Below are positions 55,918-64,000 of a DNA stretch of 64,000 bases, one piece after another. The stretch spans positions 61,855,975-61,919,974 of the forward strand of contig OY735209.1 in assembly GCA_963457665.1 (NCBI GenBank). Reading direction: 5' to 3'. Made by a program: the position numbers and the translations under genes. Every line of letters begins with the position of its first letter. The stretch's first letter is position 1. The DNA comes from Thysanoteuthis rhombus. Its lineage: Eukaryota; Mollusca; Cephalopoda; Oegopsida; Thysanoteuthidae. The notes beneath the pieces were generated by a model. That model made no database searches and had not been told where the DNA came from. It worked only from the letters and a program-made list of their open reading frames with translations.

Positions 55918-55976
55918 ATGTATGTATGTATGTATGTATGTATGTATATATATATATATACATACATATATACACG

Positions 55977-56036
<60 letters not shown>

Positions 56037-56408
56037 CAAATATATGTGTATATATATATCTATATATATCTATATATATGTATATATATAAATATATATA
56101 TAATATATATATATGTATATATACATACATATATATACACATATATACATAAATATATATATATATGTATATATATACATATATATGCACATGTATATAG
56201 GTATATATATATTTACATACATATGTACATATATATATATACACATGTATATATATATGTATATATATAAACATATATATACATATAAGTATATATATAC
56301 ATATATATATATACATATATATATATGTATATATATACATATGTATATATGAATGTATGTATATATATATATAAATACATGTGTGTGTGTGTGTGCGTAT
56401 GTGTGTGC

Positions 56409-56462
<54 letters not shown>

Positions 56463-56508
56463 GTATATATATATGTATATATATATATATATATGTGTGT
56501 ATATATTG
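55918..56508. repeat. ~590 bp compound TA/TG/CA microsatellite
   Basis: Starts with (TATG)n, then TA tracts with regular CATA/GTATA interruptions, a (TG)n segment at about 56380-56412, and pure TA to about 56460. All long frames here (up to 167 codons on the minus strand) are IY/YI dipeptide products of the repeat. Confidence 0.95.
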
Positions 56509-56967
56509 GCTAAGATATCCAGTAAGAAGTGTACATTTAGCTTGGAGGAGAGGCTAAGAATAATATGCTTCAAAAATCATGAACTCCTGAACAGAAGAAG
56601 AGAATTGATATCAAAATGCAGACATTAAAAAAAATTTCTAATAAAAAACATAAAAAAATAAAAATACCAATTCCAGACTGAAAAAAACATTATATTTAAA
56701 ACTTTACAAATAAAAAAAAGCAATAATACTAAATTTTAAAATTTAAAACTCAAACATCTTAAGAAGTAACTGAAAACATAACACAATGATGCCAATGAAT
56801 CTAACAGAAGAAGAAAAAGAAAAGATCAAACACTACTAATATTGCAAATGTCTGAAACAGGTTATTGTGAGAAGGGAAAATCCACTATATAGAAAAATTG
56901 AATACATATATATAAATTGTGCAAACACACAAACTTAATGCTCATAAACTTGCAGGTATCAGAAAGT
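56509..56967. other. A-rich DNA without recognisable feature
   Basis: Bases 56620-56830 are very A-rich (AAAAATTTCTAATAAAAAAC type). Nothing recognised. Confidence 0.45.
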
Positions 56968-57417
56968 ATAAATCAAAACTGTTACCATAGGTTTATTCAG
57001 TTTTTGAGTTGGTCCAGCTGGCTGGCTATGTATAAATATATATGTATTGCACATACAGGCCACATCAATAGAGCTAAAGGGTGGAAAATTTACATATTTA
57101 CTCCTTACTATGTCTACAAAAAAACTTTTTTTTTCCATTTTTTGAAAATTTTCCCCCAAGTTGGTTTTATGGGAAAGGTTCAATTTACAAAGTAAGTTCA
57201 TCCTAAATTGATCCCTATTTTGTGACCAGCAGTATTCACGCTTGTTTTTTGAAAATTCAGACCTTTTTAGTGATCATTGCTCAACAAAATGCAAGAAGTT
57301 ACTTAATTATTGATCCCCCCTTTTCATTTTTTTTCAATTGATCACAGCCTACACAATGTGCTGCCCAAAAGGTATTGGTTACATGACGGTTTCTATTGAA
57401 TGACTAATCAGACATGT
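56968..57417 (+). mobile_element. Family A interspersed repeat
   Basis: AATCAAAACTGTTACCATAGG to ACATGACGGTTTCTATTGAA and GACTAATCAGAC. Near full length with all blocks, including TTATTGATCCCCCC and CAATTGATCAC. Confidence 0.85.
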
Positions 57418-57931
57418 GATATTTCATACTTATTAGGTTGATAGTAAAGTTTCCAACATTTTTGACCAAATCCTCAATTCATATAAATTTATGTTATTAA
57501 TTATTCTTTGAAGTATGTATTTATCCTGGCTTTCCATGACATCACACTATCTTTTTGCTAAATTATGTATTCTTTCATTTGCTTAGTATTCTATTAATAA
57601 ATCTATCTTTTATCACTTGTGTCCACCTTGTCCTAAAATTACCTTTTTCCTGTATCAAGCAAGGAAAGAGACAACTTTTTAAATACTGACAAATGTTCAT
57701 TTTCTAGATTTTCCCTCGGGCTTGTAAATGACATGCTACAGTTGAATGATTGTACATGCGATAAGAGCTGTGTTTACTTCAAGAAATTTCAAGATTCCCC
57801 AAACACTGTGGAAATGATAGTGCTGGCAACTTTTGCATCAACTTCATATAAACATGTATTAATCACCACCGGCCCAGAGACAACAAGTTTCAACAATGTT
57901 GTCGGGTTTAGGGAATTCTTATATTCGCTAA
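57418..57931. other. AT-rich DNA without recognisable gene
   Basis: A plus frame at 57733-57984 (83 codons) runs into the duplication that follows. Its residues (LQLNDCTCDKSCVYFKKF) match nothing I know. Confidence 0.4.
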
Positions 57932-58170
57932 ACATTATGTATCAGCCCTTGGCACAGACCACACTGTTCATTGTAGAAACTTGAAATTTTGCTCACGTAC
58001 TCCTCTCAGAAATCAGGGAAGAAGTCATTTGGGTTTTTTTTGACCCCCTCCCCGAATAATTTTTCAAGAGTAGGGTTCAAATACCAATCTAAGTTTATCT
58101 ATGGTGTCCAACAGAATTCAAGCATGTTTTTGTTTTTTTTCAAATCTTATTGACCACAACCCGTATCTGG
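57932..58170 (+). repeat. Repeat J, first copy of a local duplication
   Basis: TTATGTATCAGCCCTTGGC, ACTTGAAATTTTGCTCACG, TACTCCTCTC, a TTGACCCCCTCCCCGAATAA block and TCCAACAGAATTCAAGC recur in order at 58353-58565. The second half resembles the middle of family A (GGGTTCAA...AAGTTTATC...CAGAATTCA), so family J may share a module with family A. Confidence 0.6.
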
Positions 58171-58352
58171 ATTTGGCACAGGCGATGCACAAGAGGGGCA
58201 AGGGGCAGGTTGCTGTCATACAGATGGTTAGTAGAGCTGTGGGTACCATTGTTTCTGTCAAAGCTTTGATTTTCACAGTCTTTTATGTAGCTAGAATTGG
58301 CACAGGGGTGTGGATAGGGACAAGAATGCACAAGGTTAGGGCTGGTCCTATC

Positions 58353-58565
58353 TATCTATGTATTAGCTCTTGACTCAGAACATACTTTCCATCGTACAGA
58401 CTTGAAATTTTGCACACATATTCCTCTTGGAGACAAGAAAAAATTATTTTTTGTTTTTTTTCAATTCAACCCTGAGTAGGTTTTTATAGGGGGTTCAATC
58501 TGCAATGTTAGTTTATCCTAAATTGATTTGTTGGTGTTCATCAGAATTCAAGCTTGTTTATCTAT
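58353..58565 (+). repeat. Repeat J, second copy
   Basis: CTATGTATTAGCTCTTGAC, GACTTGAAATTTTGCACAC, TATTCCTCTTGG, GTTTTTATAGGGGGTTCAAT and CATCAGAATTCAAGCTTG match 57932-58170. About 180 bp of unrelated sequence lies between the copies. Confidence 0.6.
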
Positions 58566-59570
58566 CTATCTTTGATGCATCTGGGGGTGACATAGAGGAA
58601 GTGGGGTGTAGAGTGACCAAATGTAAACTTCCTGAAAAAAGAAGACTCTAGCCCACAGTTCCCAACCTGAAGTCTGTGAACCCCCGGAGTCAATAAAAGA
58701 AAATGGAGGAAGTGGGTAGCCATTTCTGAATTTAAAAAAAGCAGGATATCAGCAGTGTAGCCAATTTAGCACTTTAGGGCTAAATCTAAGATGTCTCTTG
58801 TTTTGGTAGTGCAGAAAAAAAAGTGCCATTTTTCGTGAAAGTACTTTGAAATCGAAGATAGTGGCAAGTTGCTGAACAAATGGTTGTTAGATCAGTAGGT
58901 ACTTTTTGTTTTGTCAAAAACTTAATCTTCACAACTAAATACTGGGTGGTGGTGATTCATAAATTCCCTTGGAACTCTTGTATTTATTGTGTCCCAAAAA
59001 TAACTGTTTTCATTTTAAAATCATGACTATCTATATTTAATCAAAATAACATTATTAAATCAAAAGTATGACAATAGTTACGTAAAATAGTATAATGCAT
59101 TTATTTAAAATGATAAAACTCGATGTTTATAAAATAATATAACTGTTTTCATTTAAAGAAATGTGACTATGTGAAATAAGTTTATCAAAAATAACAGGAC
59201 TATTACTGTTTTTAAAATATTATTACAGCCTTTATCCAAATATGACTGTATTTCTTTAAAATAATACGGCTGCCTCACCAATAAGTTTCTTTCAAATAGA
59301 AGTATGGACAATAGGTAAGGTTATAAATAACAGAAAAATGAAAGAGTAGACATTTCTGGCTCTGAATTAATGACTTCTGGAAAAGAGACAGTGACTACTT
59401 TCGAACTCCTATCCAGCCATGAAACTGATTCCGCGTGATCCTAAAAGTGAAAGAAAATAACTTGGAAAAAGAGAGAAAAAAAATTTCTTGTATTTTTAAT
59501 CCCCTCCTCCAACGTGAGTATCAGCTGTCATCAATATTCCACTGTGTCATAAATTACTAAGTATTATTGA
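58566..59570. other. AT-rich DNA with loose internal repeats
   Basis: Bases 58990-59280 contain several diverged words of the AAAATAATATAACTGTTTTC type, possibly an old minisatellite. No gene seen. Confidence 0.4.
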
Positions 59571-59868
59571 CCCGCAAACTGAGAACCATGAACCATGCAC
59601 AGGGGAGAATCATGCTCAACATCGCATGCAGAGATCACAAGACAGCTCAGTATATTAGAGAAAAAACAGGAGTCAGAAATATATAGAATCCATTGAAAAC
59701 TCAAATAATAATGGGCTGGTTATGTTGAAAGTATGTCAGACAACCGTTCGACTCACAACGTGGATCCCCTGAGATCACACACAAATTCAGATGGCTAGAT
59801 GAGTTCAATAAATATTGACCCCACCCATGATAGGGAGATCTGGCGATTCTAAGGGAATGTCCATGATG
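59571..59868 (+). mobile_element. 5'-truncated RTE-type LINE fragment
   Basis: CCCGCAAACTGAGAACCATG, CAGAGATCACAAGACAGCTC, AATAATGGGCTGGTTATG, CAACGTGGATCCCCTGAG and GGGAATGTCCATGATGA follow the RTE 3' end with several deletions. No intact frame; tail reduced to ATGATGA. Confidence 0.8.
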
Positions 59869-59999
59869 AAACCATATTTTACAGTAGCCCGAGATTCTAT
59901 AAATGGCAATGAAAACAAAAACATTCAAATTTATGAATGTTTTTGTACGAAGCTATTATTTCATGTAAGACTGTATTTCTTTTATATAAATATATAAAG

Positions 60000-60225
60000 C
60001 AAATATACTTGTTATGACTGTCCCAGGTTGCAAAAAACAAATTGATCATAATTCATAATTATTTTCCTTCTGTCAAGGAGGGAAATGGGTATGTTCATGA
60101 GTATAAACAGAACACTTTTGGCCTCCACCTCAATGACTTGATTCAAATTAGAAAAAGTAATGTACAAAAGCATTTTTCCCCCATAGGCTTGTAGCTGAGC
60201 ATAGGCCACATTCCCTTATAAATAT
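60000..60225 (+). repeat. Dispersed repeat I, copy 1
   Basis: Aligns with 61688-61885: ACTTGTTATGACTGTCC, CAGAACACTTTTGGCCTCC, ACCTCAATGACTTGATTCAA, CCCCATAGGCTTGTAGCTGAG then CATAGG. Class unknown. Confidence 0.6.
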
Positions 60226-60309
60226 AATATAGAAAGCCTATCGATGAAAGATATTGATATTTACTGACAGCATAGACTTTGAGAAGGGTAGAGGCTCAGT
60301 TGAAAAGAG

Positions 60310-60480
<171 letters not shown>

Positions 60481-61687
60481 ACAGTTACCCCTTGCTGTAA
60501 GGAGCACCAGGGAGTCACAAATATACTAAATCTGCAAATAATTCTTGCTAACCCAACCCAGCCATTTCTGTCTTAAAAACTCATTTTTTTCTGGTGACAG
60601 TTCTGGTAGTTATGGTGGAATCAATGATTTTTTTGGTCAAAAATGTAATCACAGCCTTAATCTGCTCAGATATCCTCAGTGTGTATTTTTTTTCTTCTTT
60701 GTTGTTGAAATTATCTTTCTGCTATTTTCTTGCAGTCATAATCAAAATTAAACTTTTAAAGATATTTGATTTCACCTTTCAAAAGAGCATTGAAAAAGTG
60801 TGCAATAGATGATAATAAAAGAAATTCAATTCACAAAAACCATAAATTCCATAAAACAACAGTGCAGTGTTTATTAACAATTTTTTTTTCCCTTTTATGC
60901 TACTGTTTACATTCATCTTAAAATCTTTGTTGCTTTTCTAGAAATTTTATTTAGTTTAAGTAAAGTTGCAATAAAAAGCAACGAAAATATCAAGATGAAG
61001 GCAAATAGTAGCATAGAAATGAAAAAAATTGTTAATAATGATTTCCAATGTTTCATCTATTGAAAAATAGATAAATAAATGTTTACAGTACAGAGAACTT
61101 GAAGAAAAAATTGATGTCTAAAATACTCTTTGATTAATCGACACTCAAGTTTTCCAATCACAATTTTCAACCAAGCTTACTTTGTCTACATAAATGATTT
61201 TGAGTTGATAACTTTCTACGATTTCTTTCTAATCGATAACACAAAGATTAATACAAGGAATTTATAATTTTCTAAAGATTTTATGTTTTATTCATACAGT
61301 GCTGTATGATGGGGTTTTCCAGGAAAACTTTCGAAAATATACACACAGAAAAGTGTTAAAATCGTACATGGTAAATATTCTCGAATTCCATTGAATTCAA
61401 TGCATTACTTTGTTGTGAATTCTATAAAAATGTATTTTTGAATTTTGTTTAAAAGGGCACTTTTGATATGAAGTAGAAAAAATGCAAGAGCTCAAGCACC
61501 CCAATCTCTCTCTCTATGCACATGCAATTTCAATTGTCTCTCCTTCTTCTCTGATGCCTTAATCATTGTCCAATACAGTTTGTATCAATAAAGGTTTGTC
61601 CTGACCATGAATCATTATAAAGATTTTGAAAATTTGTATTTTTTGAACCTGGATGCTCTTTGTGATTCTAGCAGAAAGATATACTGA
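60481..61687. other. AT-rich DNA; possible transposon end at its left edge
   Basis: TACAGTTACCCCTTGCTG directly after the TA tract resembles pogo-type ends, as at 49669, but no right end was found. The overlapping frames 60545-60812 show no domain. Nothing else seen. Confidence 0.35.
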
Positions 61688-61885
61688 TCAATACTTATTA
61701 TGATTGTCCAGAGTTGCAATTAGTAAACTGCCAATGATATATAATCATTTTCTTTTTGTTGGGAGATTTTATGCTCATGGGTGTAAACAGTTCACTTTTG
61801 GCCTCCACATCAATGAACTGATTCAAATTTTTTTTTTTAAAGTAACTCCCCCTGTAGGCTCATTGTGGAGCATAGGGTCATATTT
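61688..61885 (+). repeat. Dispersed repeat I, copy 2
   Basis: ACTTATTATGATTGTCC, AGTTCACTTTTGGCCTCC, ACATCAATGAACTGATTCAA and CCTGTAGGCTCATTGTGGAG match 60000-60225. Confidence 0.6.
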
Positions 61886-61890
61886 CAAGT

Positions 61891-62518
61891 TCCATTAGCA
61901 AAAAGGTTTTACAAGATGGAGTGGATAGTCCCATGCTAAAGATAGACTGCATCCATGGAGTGTTAAAGGGGTCTGTGAAAAGGCGTGAATGAGTAGAATC
62001 CCTCAGGGCCTTGATACTAGATAATCACATTAATGCTTTGGTCCAACATTATACCATAATCTTAGCCTAAAAAAAGTGCAAATGATCAAACACAAACAAA
62101 TCTCCAAAAGGTGCAAGTGCATTGGATCACATCATATATCACTTAGCAACACAATCATTCAAAGCACAGGTAATTTCCAATTATCACCATCATTGACAAA
62201 ATTATTTGTAAAGCAACATAAAATAGCACTTCATAGAAATTACAGTAACACATTTGATGCTGCTTAAACATACTCACCTTCAGATATAATACTAAGTCCT
62301 TTTTTCTCTTATACGCATATTTTTACAGACCCCTTTAACTCTCCATAATTTTCCTATTTAATGTTTTTCTCAGGGAAACAAATTCAGGATTTTTTTATAG
62401 TTTTCTCTGGGATTTTGCTGATGTAATTTTTCCATTTTCTGTTCAAAGATCATTGCCAATGCAAATCTAGATTATTGTGATCAAGTATGTTAATTCTTCA
62501 CTGGAACAGTTGCAATAA
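61891..62518. other. AT-rich DNA without recognisable feature
   Basis: Nothing recognised. Confidence 0.45.
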
Positions 62519-62953
62519 TTAGAAACCATCAACCAAAACTGCCAACATAATTTTCCAGGTTTCAAGTTGGGCTGGCTGGCTAGCTATGTATGTATGTTTG
62601 TATCATTCATACAAGCTACACCAATGGAGCTAGAGGGCAAAAAATAAATATATTTACTCATTTTTATATCCAGAAAGAAGCATTTTTTTTCACCTAAATA
62701 GGTGATGGGTTGGGGGATAATATGCATCCTAAGTTCATACTAAATAGTTACCTGAGTTTGTATCTGAAAGTGTTTACACTTATTTTTTGAAAGCTGACTC
62801 TTCTAGTGACTAATAACAAACAAAAACCCAGAGAAGTAACTTATGCATTGATCACTCCTTTTTCCGATATTTAATCAATCACCCCTAACACAGCATGCTG
62901 CCAAAAGACATCAGTTTCATGACAGTTTCTATCGAGTGACTCACCAGACCTGT
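62519..62953 (+). mobile_element. Family A interspersed repeat, full length
   Basis: TTAGAAACCATCAACCAAAA at the left, GACAGTTTCTATCGAGTGAC and TCACCAGACCTGT at the right, with all internal blocks. It shows both ends clearly and is a good reference copy, although the middle has drifted. Confidence 0.85.
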
Positions 62954-63290
62954 TTCTCAAGTATTTCTATTCTATCATTGAATAGAGTTCCGCCACAAGA
63001 GGCAGAATTCTTTATTTTGTTTGTTAGTGCTTCAAAATGTGTTTGTTATGCAGATTCATAAAAGATGTCACATGTAACTATGACTAGATTATTCAAGAGA
63101 GACACAAAGAACGAGAACAATGTGTCTACAGCTGGAACTGCACATTGTCAACTAGATTGAGACATTTATTTCAATTTATAATTTCAGCTCCAAGGTAACT
63201 TACTCCTCTTCTCTTGCTACTGAAAGCTAATGACCATTCAGGAAGAAGGCTATGGAAAAGACGTCTAACATGATGTTACTGAAAACATGT
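62954..63290. other. AT-rich DNA without recognisable feature
   Basis: Nothing recognised. Confidence 0.45.
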
Positions 63291-63350
63291 ATTCACGGGT
63301 ATGGCTTAGTAGTAAAACATGCAGCTATAAAGGCCAAGGTTTTAAGGTTA
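63291..63350 (+). repeat. tRNA-like SINE head
   Basis: GGGTATGGCTTAGTAGTAAAA has the A-box layout of a tRNA-derived SINE, followed by CATGCAGCTATAAAGGC and AAGGTTTTAAGG. The B box is degraded and the sequence is cut by the mariner that follows at 63353. Confidence 0.45.
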
Positions 63351-63352
63351 TA

Positions 63353-63873
63353 CAAGGTCTGTCCAAAGAAACCATGCTATCTAATATTAATGAAAAAATA
63401 ACCAGCATTAAGCAATAGCACCTTAGTCCTCTTCAGGGTACTCCACTCAGGACTTCACATACTTACTTCAACTTTTTAAAACAGTCTGCAAAGTCCCCTT
63501 TCAGGATCACCATCAGCAGCCTCATCCCGTTCACCGTTTGAAATCTTCCCCCTTTCAACAGTGAAAAGCCAGAAATTTTAGGGAGCCAAATCAGGACTAT
63601 AGTGTGTGTGGGGGGGAGACCTGGTTAATGCAATGTTTTACCAAAAAAACCCAAATGTGGCATGAAGAATGGCTTAGTCATTATGAATGCATTGGTCACA
63701 CAGTTTACAAGTTCACTCAATGGCATCTCACAGCCAGCTGAGTAACTCCATAGGAGAGTGTAGGTTCACGTATTCATAGAAAGGTCCCCTCTGATTCACT
63801 GCCCAGTTATATCAAGACCACAAAACTAGTTTTCAAGATATTCAAAATGGCTGGATACTTTCCGGACGGACTT
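63353..63873 (-). mobile_element. Mariner-type element, internally deleted
   Basis: The left end CAAGGTCTGTCCAAAG and, read from the other strand, the right end AAGTCCGTCCGGAAAG are imperfect inverted repeats flanked by TA (63351-63352; 63874-63875). At 521 bp it is far shorter than a full mariner of about 1.3 kb. Confidence 0.7.
63400..63660 (-). pseudogene. Mariner transposase C-terminal remnant
   Basis: On the minus strand, 63601-63581 reads YSPDLAP, the conserved end of the third catalytic region of mariner transposases (PPYSPDLAPxDF). It is followed by LKGGRFQTVNG and ILKGDFADCFKKL, in the position of the segment after the last catalytic aspartate. Several stops and shifts interrupt it. 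The DNA-binding domain and the first two catalytic aspartates are absent. The element would have depended on another mariner for movement. Confidence 0.65.
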
Positions 63874-64000
63874 TATGATTAGTTATCAATAATACTACCG
63901 GTTACTGATAAAACAGTAACTATGTAATCAAGTCTTGCATATGATAGAAAATTAATCATTGAAACCAAAATATCTAAGATTCTGGTGCCAGATAAGCATG

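Noticed and set aside
55829-56573. Frames of up to 167 codons on both strands
   Set aside because: They are IY/YI/TH dipeptide translations of the compound TA/TG microsatellite; the same holds for frames at 26.6, 34.4-36.7, 42.2, 49.4-49.7 and 60.2-60.5 kb.

Overview
The window is animal nuclear DNA, strongly AT-rich, with no intact cellular gene that I can recognise. It is a dense graveyard of transposable elements: at least ten 5'-truncated RTE/BovB-type LINE copies with (GAT)n tails, four Penelope-like element (PLE) remnants, four Tc1/mariner-superfamily relics, several tRNA-derived SINE-like pieces, about fourteen copies of one ~0.4-0.45 kb interspersed repeat (called family A here), smaller repeat families seen two to four times, and about fourteen (TA)n or compound TA/CA microsatellites. 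This mixture (RTE with a GAT tail, PLEs with GIY-YIG endonuclease, mariners, very long TA tracts) suggests a large, repeat-rich invertebrate genome, perhaps a mollusc such as a cephalopod. That placement is inference from repeat style only.

Layout. 1-9.8 kb: family B and family A copies, a SINE-like repeat (family C) on both sides of an old minus-strand RTE copy, and an internally deleted mariner (7440-8474) with TA target duplications. 10.2-11.3 kb: an RTE insertion whose two halves lie in opposite orientations between TTCTCCA direct repeats, the signature of twin priming. 11.7-19.5 kb: more family A, an adenine-rich minisatellite, a mariner interrupted by an RTE, and another RTE. 19.6-21.0 kb: a decayed Tc1 element with 31-bp inverted repeats. 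21.3-22.7 kb: an inverted pair of family A copies, one carrying a tRNA-Val-derived SINE. 25.6-26.1 kb: a PLE endonuclease remnant. 29.1-30.2 kb: a less AT-rich block that could be a solo LTR. 31.7-34.5 kb: coding-like relics without a recognised family, an RTE and a family A insertion. 34.4-42.6 kb: a cluster of TA microsatellites, paralogous flanking segments and PLE pieces from two PLE lineages. 43-46.6 kb: RTE, family A and a purine-rich minisatellite. 49-53.4 kb: a tRNA-like SINE head, microsatellites, the best-preserved RTE reading frame and a foldback element. 54-64 kb: family D, a ~590 bp compound microsatellite, family A, a tandem duplication, family I copies and a terminal SINE/mariner composite.

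The genes do not form a pathway; the relationships are insertional. Nested cases give relative ages: RTE into mariner, SINE into family A, mariner beside a tRNA-like head. Most reading frames in the window are either isoleucine-tyrosine dipeptide artefacts of TA tracts or chance frames. All family assignments come from reading motifs by eye. No database search was run, and repeat boundaries are approximate to about 10-20 bp unless a target duplication fixes them. I found no previously undescribed multi-gene system. The most useful novel candidates are family A, the foldback element at 52.9 kb and the coding-like relics at 33.0-34.5 kb.
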